Below are positions 38,264 to 54,483 of a stretch of DNA of 64,000 bases, piece by piece. The position numbers and the translations under genes are program-made. Every line of letters starts with the position of its first letter. The stretch's first letter is position 1. Source of the stretch: Macrotrachela quadricornifera (Eukaryota; Rotifera; Eurotatoria; Philodinida; Philodinidae); the NCBI GenBank assembly GCA_022393335.1, contig JAJEKB010001475.1, positions 66,173 through 130,172 on the forward strand. Reading direction: 5' to 3'. The notes below the pieces were generated by a model. The model did no database searches. It saw only the letters and a list, made by a program, of their open reading frames with translations, and was not told the origin of the DNA.

Positions 38264-41261
38264 CTAACTGCGATAAATTCTCTTCTACTTCTGTTTTTCT
38301 TTTTTTGTCGCTCGTTGTCAGATTAAAAACAAAACGCAATTGTATTCTCTTTAATAAAAAACAAAAAACAAAACAAATTATTATACGAAAACATTATAGA
38401 ATTGTATATAAATATATTACAAAGCATTTGTGTTCGCTATTATTTTATAGAACTTCAGAAAAAATTTCAGTTAGTTAATCAAATATATATATATATGGAT
38501 TTAGATGAATTGTTATAAAAGCATCTTTTTTTTTTTAAAATTATAGATAACACGATTAAAAAGAATGATCAATGATTCTTACTTAGTTTTCAAAGAGATT
38601 GATCATTGAAGCCTAAAAAGAAAAACTTATTTTCTTAACTCTACTAGAAAGGAATACATCGAAAATTTGTGCTTTAGAATCATCTGAAACCTAGAAAAAT
38701 AATTAATTTTTTTAAGAAAACGCAAAAACAAATGTTAAGAAGTAGATCTTTCTAGAATATTATCTTTATTTGATTTTGTAGGTGATTATATGAATAAGGA
38801 AAAAAAAAACAAAACTGTGAGATTTTATACTTTATGCACTATATTCATTATCAAAGAAAATTTAATCTAGTTTATCTAATAGTTTTAATTGTATTTTTTA
38901 AGCTGTAAAATAAACAAAAAAAGAATGTTTTTAGAGAAATAAAAAAATAAAAACATTCGTGACAAATAAATAATGTTTTTAAAATAACATTACTTTTTAT
39001 ATTAGTAGATTCATTAAAATTTGCTCTTTAGCTGTTTTATAAGAAGAAAATTAGCATGTTAAGACTGGGTACAATTCCATTATGAACATTTAAGAATCAT
39101 ACTCATCTCATTTTCTTATTTTTAATAAGTCTGAACAGGAAACCTTTAGGAAAAAAAGTGAATTCTGTCTTTTTAATTTTCTAGATATAAGAAAATTAAA
39201 GAAAATATTATTTTTTTTTGCAATATATATAACATTCAATGAAAAAAAATCAGTTATGTCTTCTTTTTTATTACGAATATATATATATATATATAATTAA
39301 TGTATTTATAAGATATTTATAACGGCGAAAATATATTGAACAGAATCATAGAATAATTAAACATACTTTTATCATTCATTTAATGTCTTTTTAACATTTA
39401 TTATATAAAATATATTCATCTGGTTTTTACTAACATTAAAATCAAGTATATATGTTCATTATCAACATAAAAAAAAAGGGAAAAAAACATATTAATTTGC
39501 AAGTTGACTTGTTCTTTTTTTCTTTTCTATATACAATGATAGTACTGATGTCAAAAATTAATAAAGGAATTTCTTTATTCTTCTTGTTTTTTTTTCCCTA
39601 GTTAAAAGATTGTTTTAAGAGATTCTTTGAAATGGTTGCGTGTGTGAACGCCTCCAGTTCCTTTTACTTTCTTGCTTATTCACATCTTATTGTCTATTCT
39701 TTCAAGTTTTTCATTATCATCATCTTTCCTTTTTGTAATTCGGAAATATGGTGCTGTTGTTAATGTGTGCGTACGTGCGTGCGTACGACGAGAAAGGAAG
39801 AAGAAAAAAAAAGAGAGAAAGAAAGAAAAAAAAAAGAACGCAACAAAAAAAAAAAATATATTGACCTTATTCTTTTTCTCTAATATTTTCTAATGCACTA
39901 CACAAACTTTATGCCGTTATATTTAATAGATCTCTTATATTTTCAAATAAAAGGTTTTAGATTAAAAAAAAAAATTAAATGTCAAAATAAAATATAATAT
40001 TAATTGACCTTAAAAAACTTTTTAAAAAGTAAGCATTTATTGTTCTTATGCCTTTTACGAAAGAAAATCAATATAAGAGAGAAAAAAAACTGAACTCAAC
40101 CATTTTGTTTTTTTTACTCGTTCACGTCATATAGAAGTCTTATGTGGAGTTCAAAAAAAAATCATCAGCAAGTATGAAAAGAAGAAAAACAAAAGAATAT
40201 AGATGTAACATGCTCATCATAAAAAAGAAAAGGGAAGAATTTAATAGATATGAGTGAAATTAAGTAAGATAAATTATTTTTAAGATTTTTTTATTAAATA
40301 AATTGAAGAAGAAAAATATATATATAGAACTTTTCGCATTGTTACTTATTAAATAAAAAAATAATAACAATTTTTCATCCTTATCCGACATATTCAAGCA
40401 CATAAAGTACGCAATATTTTTGCACATATATATATATACACAATTGTATGCATATTTTAAAATGCTATTGTGCCCTTTATATTTGATTTAGTATATGCGT
40501 AGATTTTCTTTTATTTTTCCAAGCAATACGAATAAAAGTAGTGAGTACGTACATTGAGAAGGTTCATAGACAGCATCTAACGAAATATATAATTGCACTA
40601 TAATAAAGGATCTATGACTTTTCTTCTTGAATAACCATTAATATGTAGTTTCAGTTGTTTTAAATCTACCCGTTCCAACCATATATATATATAATCATTC
40701 TGTATCTAATAAATCAATGTCGAAAAAAAAAATTCTTTTTCTGACAAAAAAAAATGTTTATGCATAGTTTGTTTATTCAGTATAACGTCATTATTTTCTA
40801 ATTACACTCTTCATTCATATAAATTTAAGTACAAAAAAGCCAAATAAATGTTTGTATAGAGTACAGAAACATGTAGGTGTACATTATGATTAGACATATT
40901 TTATGTATGACATTTGATGTATATCTTCAAGTTTGTATTAGATTATTATCGATGTCAAACAATAATAATATAAAAAAAAAAAAAAAACTAGGAAAAATGT
41001 TTTATAAATTGTTCTCAGTTAAATCATATCAAAAAGAAAAGGAAAGGCTCTACTAGTTTTCTTTTCCTTTATATTTCTTTTTTTTTTTCTTTTTTTTTTC
41101 TCAATTTGCCTCTTTATGAGAGTAGCATATGCATGTATACTTGAAAATTTTATGCGCACATAAACATACACACATTTCTTCTTTCAATATGACAAAAGTA
41201 AATGAAAATTCTTTTTTTTTTTGAAATGAAAAAAAAAAAAAATTTTTTCATAATATTTTAG
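38264..41261. other. Gene-poor intergenic region
   Basis: About 3 kb of A/T-rich sequence with purine- and pyrimidine-rich runs (39795-39860, 41070-41100) and (TA)n tracts. Lys-rich ORFs here are low-complexity artefacts. The SIK promoter should lie near the right end; an ATATTTTAG acceptor directly abuts the SIK ATG. Confidence 0.5.
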
Positions 41262-45193
<3,932 letters not shown>

Positions 45194-45778
45194 TTTTATT
45201 ATTTGTTAATTTTCTCGCCGGTGATTTTTCTTTTCATAATAGTGAATTGTTTTCTTTTATTTTATTTCTTTTTCTTCGAATATTAAATTTCTTTAAATCA
45301 TGAATTTATGGTGAAGATTGTCATTTATATAAAACAAACAAATAATATTTATTTTATGTATATCTTCTTTTTTTTTTTGTTTTTGTACTGTGTAGAAGCA
45401 GTTGAAATATTTTGTCTTTGTTATAAAATTCTTGCTTATTTTTTTTTTTTTTATTTTACCTTTTTTCGTTTTCATTCCATTTGATGTGCTTCACTGATTG
45501 TACAGAAATAAAAAATTTGGTTTCTTTTTTGCCTATTAAATGAAAAGAAGAAACGAAAACGTACTTTGTGAAATATTTATATATTTAGTGACTCATAACT
45601 GTGTCACATATGAGAATATATTCATTTCTTTTTGTTTCTTTCTCTGCAACCATTGGATTTATCCATGACAAATATTATTTTATCTCATTGAAATTATGCA
45701 AGAATATTTCGTCATTCTCTTAAATATAATAGTATGCTTTCTCCTGTTATAGATACACTTTAATAGATCATCTAATAT
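45194..45778. other. SIK 3' flank and RING-gene promoter
   Basis: A/T-rich with an AATAAA-like signal near 45507. A CCTGTTATAG acceptor-like site ends at 45752, 27 nt before the RING-gene ATG. Confidence 0.45.
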
Positions 45779-46965
45779 ATGACGATATATAACGATGTAG
45801 AAGTAGTTTCTATTTATCCATCATCTGGTGCTATAAATTGTGCAAAATTCATGTCAACAATGGAAGATACTGATTGTGATTATAGTCAATTAAATAGTAG
45901 TAATAGTGATCAAGAAAATAATCTTAATGATTATGTTATTATATCGTCATCAGAATTAGTAATAAGTGTAGAAAATAATAGGTAAATTATTTAATAAACT
46001 TAATTGTTTTAATGTTACAAAAATATTTTGTGTTTTTTTAGTTCTCAAGAAAATTTACTTGATGAAGAAAATAATTCAGATTATTTTTCTCAATTTAGTT
46101 GTCCAGATGATAGTGGTGATGATGATTTAGAATATTTTTTTAATAATGATAATAATGATGATTTATATCTTAATAATCATCTTAATCGAAAACAATTAAT
46201 ATTAACTAATAATTTTGAAGAAGAAAATTATCAACGTTCAAAACGTTCAAATAAAAAAATGAATGCACAACAACAGATTAAAACAAAATATGCTAAAAAT
46301 ATTAAAATTAAATCACATAATAAACAATTATATATGCATCATCGATTATTTAAAAAAGTTCAACTTGATCCACCAAAATATAATTATATTTCTTCATCTT
46401 CATCGATTCCTGCATATTCACCTTTAGCATTACGAACTATTGTTAACGGATGTCGTCAACAACAAACATCTTCTAATAATAATAATCATTATCAACAATC
46501 AACAACACATAATAATACTTCTAATCAAAATAATCAATTTCGAGAATATATAATTAATGAACAAAATATTTCACATAACACAACTTTTGATGATTCTATG
46601 ATAAGATTTCTACTTGAAATGCAAAATCGTGATCTGTAAGTATTATTATTATGATTATATATATTCTTAAAATTTATTTTCTTTAATTTATTTTTAGTTC
46701 TCCAGAAGATTATGAAATGTTATTAAGACTTGATGAACGTGTACAACGTAAAACAATTGATACAAATGTTTTAAATAGATTACCAACTGTTGATGTTAAT
46801 GAAACACATTTAAATGATCAATGTTCAATATGTATGGAAATATATACTCTTGGACAACAACTTAAATTATTACCATGTACACATATATTTCATTCAGATT
46901 GTATTGAAACATATTTAAAAGAATTTTCTACTCAATGTCCATTAGATAATTTACCGTTAATATGA
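45779..46965 (+). CDS. RING-H2 finger protein, probable E3 ubiquitin ligase
   Basis: Exons 45779-45981, 46042-46635 and 46698-46965 give 354 residues. The first ~250 residues are acidic and Asn/Gln-rich, low in complexity and probably disordered, with one basic patch (RSKRSNKKMNAQQQIKTKYA). The C-terminal 50 residues form a RING-H2: C-S-I-C, then LPCTHIFHSDC and QCPLDNLPLI. The eighth ligand is Asp (CPLD), the arrangement seen in RBX1, rather than the usual CPxC. There is no transmembrane segment. Substrate and E2 partner are unknown. Confidence 0.82.
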
Positions 46966-47512
46966 CTGATAAAAAAATTTTTCTTTATTTTTATATTAAT
47001 TGTATATGTACAGTTTATGCTTTTTTATTTAAAACAAAGATATTTTGATCATTCAATTCAACTACTATATTATATTTTAGTAATATGATTTAAATAGATA
47101 TTTTATATAGAGAATTTGTCTAACATTCATTATATAAGATGAGTAGTTACTTGAAGTTTCTAACCAGATGGTGAAATCTGTTGTTTATGGATCAATAAGA
47201 AATGATGTACCGACATTTATGTTGAAAATTATAAGTATATAGTGCAGGAGATAATTATCCAAATGATATATATATTCTAATGCGAAGCTTTATCAATAAT
47301 TATATGATATTAGAAAAGAAGAATCAATTGTTTGATGAATTTATATAGAAATTAAACAAAAAAGTAAATAAACGAATTTAAAGATTTTCAAAATCGTTTG
47401 TATAAAAAATAAAATTTTATATTTGATTCATTATCACAATAGATTAATCTTCATTTCTTAGTAACAAGATTTTTCATAGATGTCACTATTAGATAGTCTT
47501 TCTTTTTCGTAA
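46966..47512. other. Intergenic
   Basis: A/T-rich spacer between the RING gene and the Rpt1-like remnant. No coding or RNA signal was seen. Confidence 0.4.
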
Positions 47513-49792
47513 AGATCAACGAAAAATTAAACTAAAAGATGATAATAAACCTGTCAAAGGTGAAATATTTTTGTTTTTTTTTTGTATTTATTTGTTTAAA
47601 CTAAAGTGTTGATCAAAATAAATATCAAATACATTTACCATTATCACCAAAAATTGATCCATTAGTTACAATGATGCAAGTTGAAAAAAAACCTGATGTA
47701 ACTTATGGTCATATTGGTGATTGTAAAAAAACAAATTAAAAACATTTGTTTTTTTATTTACATTTTATTTAATTTTAGCCAGAAATATTTGTTAATTTGG
47801 GTGTTGAATCACCAAAAGGTGTTTTACTTTATGGACCATCAAGAAGATGAAAAACATTATGTGTACGAGCAATTGCGAATAGGTAATTTACATTATAGAG
47901 TTACGCAATATTTATTTCGCAATTGAGATAAACGCATAGAGAAGTAGTTCGTCTTCGGATCTTTCGGAAACAACATTGGTTTTTTTCCAGCATCGCGCTT
48001 TTGGCCAAAACTTTCGATGATTCTCGCTTTAAAGTTTTTTTTTGTTGGAAAGAACACGTCAAGATACAGTGTAGTATAAAGTCCTTTTTGTTAAATTAAG
48101 TTTGTTTTTGATTGTATATACAAACAGATTACCGTTTTTAGGGCATTTTTTGAGTCATTGTACTTGTCAATCCTTTTCTCCAGTTAAAAAGTAAGAGTTT
48201 TAATGAAAGGACTCTGCGCTACACTGCATTCTCAGATTCTCTTTGAAACAAAAAAAAACTTAAAATATATTGAATGGGTTTCGACAGAGAAATTTGATTT
48301 GCCAAGTAAGCTAGTTTTGGCCTTTGTTTGGTGAATATCTCGGTCTAACCTTATGGTATACGGTTGAAAATTGTATTATAGATTCTCCATCATATTCTCA
48401 ACACATCCTGGAAATTTCATGCGAGTCTTCTTAAATTAAAAATCAACATAGTTTTAAATTAAATTTTCTAATGTTTCCCTAATAGATACTTCGAAAAGGA
48501 TAGATTTAAATATTTTATTTATCAGTAATCATTATGCGCATCTGTTATAAACAAATTTACATGAAATAAAAATTTAATGAATATTAAATGAAACTTGAAA
48601 AATCTTATATAAATTACTTGACTAATTAAGTAGATATTTATGTTTCTTTGTCGATATATACTATTCGGCTTTAATTCAATAACGGATCAGTATTTTGAGG
48701 CTATTATAAATAAAATAAACTTTAAATTAAAAACCCATGTAATATTCGAAATCAGCGTGAAAATTTGCATCTAACAATACAAGATTCAACCAAATTCAAC
48801 AAAAAAAATTTCGGTAGTCTCGAGGTATCCTTATGCTTATCAAAGTAGAAAAGGCCTGAAAATTATTTTCCAACAGACAAAAAAAATGTCTCATTTTATT
48901 CAGTATTTGACACCGATTTCTAAAATGGAATTATTTTTGAAAAATACTATGGACCAAATAATGACCTTATCAATATTTGATATATTAATTTCACTACGAC
49001 ATGAGTGTCTGAGACATATTGGCAGTTTTTTCTATTTATTCTCATGCCATAGAAGAAATGAAACCTTCACAATAAGTCAAATATGTATCTATGACATAAA
49101 AATTGAATCAAGCTAAAATAGTATCAAGAAAGAATCAAAAAAAGTCTAGTGTTTCATTTATTTTGAGCAGGAGAATATAATTAACTCGTTTGATATTTAT
49201 AAAATTGATGCTTGTTTTATTGACGTAATCGGCTCAGAACTTGTTCAAAAATACGTTGGCGAAGTTTCTTATAATATACAATTAAATTTTTTATTTTTTT
49301 CATATTCATTAATTCAGGATGCACGAATGGCTCGTGATAAAAAAGCTTGTATAATCTTTTTTGATGATGATACTTGTGATGACAATGAAGTACAACGAGC
49401 AATGCTTGAATTAATTAATTAATTAGATGGTTTTGGTCCATGAGGAAATATTAAACTTTTTATGGCAACTAATCGATTTGATGTACTTGTTCGTCCAGGT
49501 TGACTTGACCGAAGAGTTGAATTTAATTTACCAGATCTAATAGCAAAATAAATTTCTTCATGCTTTTTTTGATCCTGTTTATTAATTATTTTCTGCAAAG
49601 GATCGAACACATATATTTAAAATTCATACAAAATCAATGAGTATTGAAAAAGATATTCGTTATGAATTATTAGCTCGATTATGTCCAAATAGTACTGGTG
49701 CTGAATTACGTAGTGTTTGTACAGAAGCTGATATGTTTTGTGTCTTCTATATTATGAATCGATTTACAGATAAATTAACATCATTGACTGAT
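47513..49792 (+). pseudogene. Decayed 26S proteasome ATPase Rpt1 (PSMC2) copy
   Basis: Collinear fragments of Rpt1: DQRKIKLKDDNKPVKG (47513 on), [17 protein letters not shown] and [12 protein letters not shown] (about 47611-47705), then FVNLGVESPKGVLLYG (to 47883). After a long interruption come [19 protein letters not shown] (from 49207), [37 protein letters not shown] and [20 protein letters not shown]. The Walker A motif is ruined by an in-frame TGA, and further stops replace the Gln of INQLDGF, the Arg of PRGN and the Arg of PGRLD. About 130 N-terminal residues and smaller blocks are missing. Intron-like gaps with GT/AG edges remain, so it is a duplicated, not a processed, pseudogene. The functional copy must be elsewhere. 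Confidence 0.85.
48034..48263. repeat. Foldback/MITE-like repeat inside the pseudogene gap
   Basis: AAGTTTTTTTTTGTTGGAAA...ACAGTGTAG (about 48036-48077) is matched in inverted form by CTACACTGCATTC...TTTGAAACAAAAAAAAACTT (48220-48263). An inner CAGTGTAGTATAAAGTCC copy pairs with GGACTCTGCGCTACACTG. It lies in the enlarged gap between two Rpt1 fragments. Confidence 0.5.
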
Positions 49793-50494
49793 TGAATAAT
49801 TTGTTTTCGATTGGATACGTAAGTTATAGCACTAGTAGTGGCATATCAACTTGATTTTCTTACGTAATTATTTTTTCTAATTTTAACAAAATTTAAATTA
49901 ATTATTTAGAAAAAATATCTAAATAATCATTTGTACATCTGTTGGCATAAATGATAATGTATACAGTCCTTAACATTCAGAAAGTAAAGTCTATTTTAAT
50001 TACATACTTTATAGATTAAAGTATAAAATGCAAAGTTCTATCACTAATTATAAGGATTTCGTTCTGTAAAATACTAGACATATGCACTATATATGTCTAG
50101 GTGACAAAACATCGAACAACAAAATCTTGATGAAGTAAAATATAAAAAGTTCAATATGTCGAAAATTATATATAGTAATGAGAGTCTGACTTAAGCCATT
50201 TTTAACTTGATACAATAATGCAAAAAATCGATGTTCAAGAATATTTAGAAGTAATTCATTTTTTGATCGAAAAGAGCGTAACAAATAAAACATTAATGGA
50301 GTATTGTATGATACATTTGGATTGAATGTAAAACACTTGTTTTGTCATCCTTACACTCAACAGTCATACAAAACTTTATATTTTCATGCATTTTATAAAT
50401 GTAAAATAGTAGAGAATGTAATGTTCGACAAACTTATTTAGTATTCAATATTCGTTTACAAAAATATGTATCTTATTTTGATTTTAGTGTAGAA
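49793..50494. other. Intergenic
   Basis: A/T-rich, with no recognisable coding block. A TTTTAG acceptor-like site ends at 50487, just before the short ORF at 50495. Confidence 0.4.
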
Positions 50495-50677
50495 ATGAAT
50501 AAATCTTCATTAGTACGTATTGCTGCGAAAGAAGAAGAATGTATTTTAATTTCAGGTATAACATTATCTATTACACGTGATAGCTGTGCTCATTTAGTAA
50601 TAATTGATGGAAATGGTGTTGAACATATTGATGTATTAGGAAATGAAAATTATCCAAAGTTTTTGATGTTTAAATGA
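50495..50677 (+). CDS. Possible 60-residue ORF of unknown function
   Basis: Encodes MNKSSLVRIAAKEEE then CILISGITLSITRDS and LVIIDGNGVEHIDVL. Composition is balanced, unlike the A/T-driven chance ORFs nearby, and an acceptor-like TTTTAG lies 8 nt upstream of the ATG. I do not recognise a domain. It could be a genuine small protein, or an exon of a longer or decayed gene. Confidence 0.35.
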   Translation: MNKSSLVRIAAKEEECILISGITLSITRDSCAHLVIIDGNGVEHIDVLGNENYPKFLMFK

Positions 50678-50892
50678 AGAAATTTCTTTTATCTTTTCTG
50701 TTTTATTATGTTAAAAAGGTAAACCAAAATTTCTTTTTTTAAATACTATGACATCTATATGTGTTATTATCTATCAATTGAATAGACCAATACAATATTG
50801 AGACGAATGTAGCATGTTTATTTGATAAATCATGGACTTTTTGTCGACGATATTTATTTTCTAGAGTGGTTTTTTTTTTATAGATTTTAACT

Positions 50893-53744
50893 ATGGGTTG
50901 TTTATCTGTTATTTGTATTGGATTGGTTTTATTAGCTAATGTTTGTTCATCATCTTTAAATATTGAAGGATCATCAAAACGTGTATTAGTACTTCTTGAT
51001 AATTTGGCTATTCGAGAATCACATTCATTTTATTTTAAACAATTAAAAGGTAAGAAATAGGAAAATATTTTATTAATATAATCATATTAATTGATGTGAA
51101 GTTTGGTATTAAAATGAGGATGTATTAGAAATAGGAATAAAATAAATTTAGTTCAGTAGGATAATGAATAAATATTAAGTTCGATTCTACATATTGGCAA
51201 TCAAATGATGAACTTCCTTTATATAGCTGTTCACATTCTGAATATCTTTGATTGGAATGAATATTTTATCTGACGATTGTCATAGTAGATTGTTTTTTTT
51301 TTGGTTGAAATTAAAAGAAATAAGAAGGAAATTATTATTTACTTTATGTATTAATAAAAACCTTTGTACTCGGAAAAATCATTAGAGAGATTCAAGAATA
51401 AGTATTTTTAGATATAATAGATACTTTTGAAAAATAAGAGTACTGTGAAAATCTCTTTATTTATACTATTCTTTTGTTTATAATTGTTTTTCTTTTTCTT
51501 AAAAGTTTTATTTTGATTGATAAGGAACTATTAAAACATACTATGATGAGATTTTCGTATGAATTATTTGAGTAACTCTTCAAATCTCTGTTTTAGCATA
51601 GTTTATAGTTGAATGTTGATCACTATAATTTCAAAAAGTCTAAATAATAAGCAGTCTTGTGTATGCATTTAATGTAAACAATTCTCTATAGGTCTAGACT
51701 TTAAAGTACTTTGGTCCTACATATCCCTACTATCTCATTTTGAGTATTGTTAATTATATAAATATTTTCTTTGTCTTAGATCGTGGATTTGATTTAACCT
51801 ATAGATCATCAGATGATAGTAGCCTTCAAATAGTTAAATATGGTGAATATATTTATGATCATATTATTCTATTTGCACCTGCTACAAAAGGTAATCAACA
51901 AAAAAAGGTTTTTTTATCTTTGTTAATTTCATATGATTAATATTATTACTTAAAGAATTCGGTGGACGTTTGGATGCTGAAGCATTAGCTGAATTTATTG
52001 ATGCCGGTGGTAATGTACTTGTTGCTGGTAGTAATATAATCGGTAAATTAATTAATAAAATAAAAAAACAATTCATTTATATTTAATTAATTTCTATTAA
52101 GGTGATGCTGTTCGTGAATTTGCTGGTGAATGTGGTATTGAATTTGCTGATGATAAAAGTGCTGTTATTGATCATCTTAATTATGATATTAAAGATGATG
52201 GACAAGTAAAAATAAAATATAGTATAACCTCTCTAAAGTGGATATCTCTCAGTCTTTTCGAGTTACTTTTCCTGGATGTAAACTCGTGGCGCGACATTTT
52301 CATGCAATGCGTCTAGGTAAGGGCACGTGAAAATGTCGTATAACCTCCAAACGTTTTGAATATGGACATTTTGAAATAAGGCTCCTTGGATATTCACTAT
52401 AGAAAGGTTATATTGTATTTATTTTTAAAATAAAATATTTCTTTTAAAATTTTTAGCATACATTAGTTATTGCAAAACCAGATGATCTTTTAGCATCTGA
52501 ATTAATAACTGGACAAAGTAAAAAAGCTGGTCTACCATTTCTTTTTCGAGGCATTGGGTAAAATAAATAAAACGTTATTTGATATATATTTTTTAATTAA
52601 ATTTTTCTATTTAAGAATATCATCAGATCAAGATAATCCATTATTAATTGATGTATTAACTGGTTCAGCAAGTTCATATACAGCAAATCCTGATGAACAA
52701 ACATTAACTGATGTAATAGATTAAGACATATATATTTTTTTCACTAATTTAATTTTATTATTTATTTTAAAGTATCCAGCAACTGTTGGTAAACGAACAT
52801 TATTAATATCTGTTCTTCAAGCTCGTAATAATGCTCGTGTTGGTTTTATTGGTTCATTAGATTTTTTTAGTAATGATTTTTTTCTAAATTCCGTACAATC
52901 AAAAACAGATAAAACGTATAGAAAAAATAAATTTGAAAAATTTTTATTTTAAAAATAAATTTATTTTATTCTTATTTTCTTAGATCAGTTAAATCTGGTA
53001 ATGAAGATTTAGCTATTGCATTAACTGATTGGATATTTAAACAACGTGGGGTTTTACGTGCAAGAAATATTCGTCATTATTTAAAAAGTGATAAAACTAC
53101 ACCAAGTTATTATACAATTAAAAATGATATTGTAAGTTTAAACAAAAAGAAATTCGTATTTTATAATTTTATTTCTTAAGATATTTAATGTACAATTTGA
53201 TGAATTTGTTCATGGTAAATGGATGCCATTTAATGGTACTGATGTTCAATTAGAATTTGTTCGTATTGATCCATTTGTTCGAACAATTATGAAAAATAAA
53301 GGTATATATATATATATTTAATTAATTAAATATATTTATTTATTAATAAGAATATTTAGGTGGTCAACTTGAAGCAGAATTTCGTGTACCAGATACTTAT
53401 GGAATTTATAAATTTATTATTGATTATAATCGTATTGGTTATACAAATTTATTTTCAGCAACACAGGTATATTTTTTTGACTATTAAAAATTAATATGAA
53501 AATTAATCATATACTTTCTTATAACTTATCAATTATTGTATAGAATTTATAGAGATATTCTGAATAAATTATTTATTATTTCTAGGTATCTGTTCATCCT
53601 ATACGTCATACAGATTATGAACGATTTATAACATCAGCATATCCATATTATATATCATCATTTTCTATGATGGTTGGTGCTTTTCTTCTTAGTTTTATTG
53701 TACTTTATCATCGTGATGATAAATCAAAAAAGAAAGCTGAATAA
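50893..53744 (+). CDS. DDOST: Oligosaccharyltransferase 48 kDa subunit (OST48/Wbp1)
   Basis: Subunit of the ER oligosaccharyltransferase that N-glycosylates nascent proteins. Eleven exons (50893-51049, 51780-51890, 51956-52042, 52102-52205, 52457-52557, 52616-52712, 52773-52915, 52984-53131, 53181-53301, 53360-53466, 53586-53744) sum to 1335 nt, 444 residues, close to the family length. Signal peptide [18 protein letters not shown], then [73 protein letters not shown], and a C-terminal membrane helix ([19 protein letters not shown]) with the dilysine-type tail KSKKKAE. The start is the first ATG after a TTTTTATAG acceptor. Confidence 0.96.
52221..52415. mobile_element. Short TIR element in a DDOST intron
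   Basis: Inverted ends ATAACCTCTCTAAAGTGGAT (left) and ATAACCTTTCTATAGTGAAT (right, complement) flank about 150 bp, enlarging this intron to about 250 bp. The termini resemble Tc1/mariner-pogo type MITEs. A TA target is possible given the flanking TA-rich sequence. No ORF. Confidence 0.5.
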
Positions 53745-54483
53745 ATAAAAAAAACAAAAAAAGAAACAGACATTTTATTCATTACTTTTTAGGTGAATCT
53801 TTATTATTATTATTGTTGTTATGTTATTATCTTTTTTTTTCCAATGATTTTTGTTTTTTGTTGTTTTTTTTTCTACAAACTTCAGAATATCGAGTTTTAT
53901 TCATTGAAAAGAAAAACAAGGATATTTATCATGTTTGTGTTTTTATATTTACAAAGAAAAACTAGAAAATAAACAAATCTTTTTTCTATTAAAATTTATT
54001 TATTTCCTATGATAAATAAGATTAACTAAAAATTCTTAGTCAAAACATCAATAATATAAATAGATTCATATCATTTTAGATATGCATTTTTGAAGTGATT
54101 TACATAAATCTTATATGTCTTGTAGATAGGAGTAAGTCTTCTCTAATGTTTTTAAATATCTATGATATATTAGCAATAGTTTTGTATATTGGATTTGAAA
54201 CGTGATCATGTTAGAGTTAATTGTAGACGGTTGTCTGTATAAGAATTACTAAGAAAAGATCATTTAGATTCGAAGGGAAAACGGCAGACTCCGGGAATCC
54301 AATGAACTTCGCAAAAATTTGAAGTCTGCCGTATTCTCCTTGTTTAGATTTTACATTTAAGAAAGTTAACAGCATGGCAAGTTTTCAGTCTTAATAAATA
54401 TCTATGATTGACATACACAAAATTTTAGAAAATATATATATATTTTTTCCTTCTAATTTTATAGATTGAGTTATATTATTCTC
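53745..54483. other. Intergenic with a small stem-loop
   Basis: DDOST 3' flank and spacer. At about 54262-54350, TTTAGATT...ACGGCAGACT is followed by AGTCTGCCGT...GTTTAGATT, an imperfect 25-30-bp inverted repeat. A TTTTATAG acceptor-like site ends at 54464. Confidence 0.5.

Noticed and set aside
39672..39893. 73-codon ORF with a Lys-rich tail
   Set aside because: Low-complexity purine tract in an intergenic region, with no conserved content or splice support.
47838..49510. Stop-codon recoding (UGA read through) in the Rpt1-like sequence
   Set aside because: Stops include TAA as well as TGA, the Walker A is also altered and whole blocks are missing; neighbouring genes use TGA as a normal stop. 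Pseudogene is simpler.
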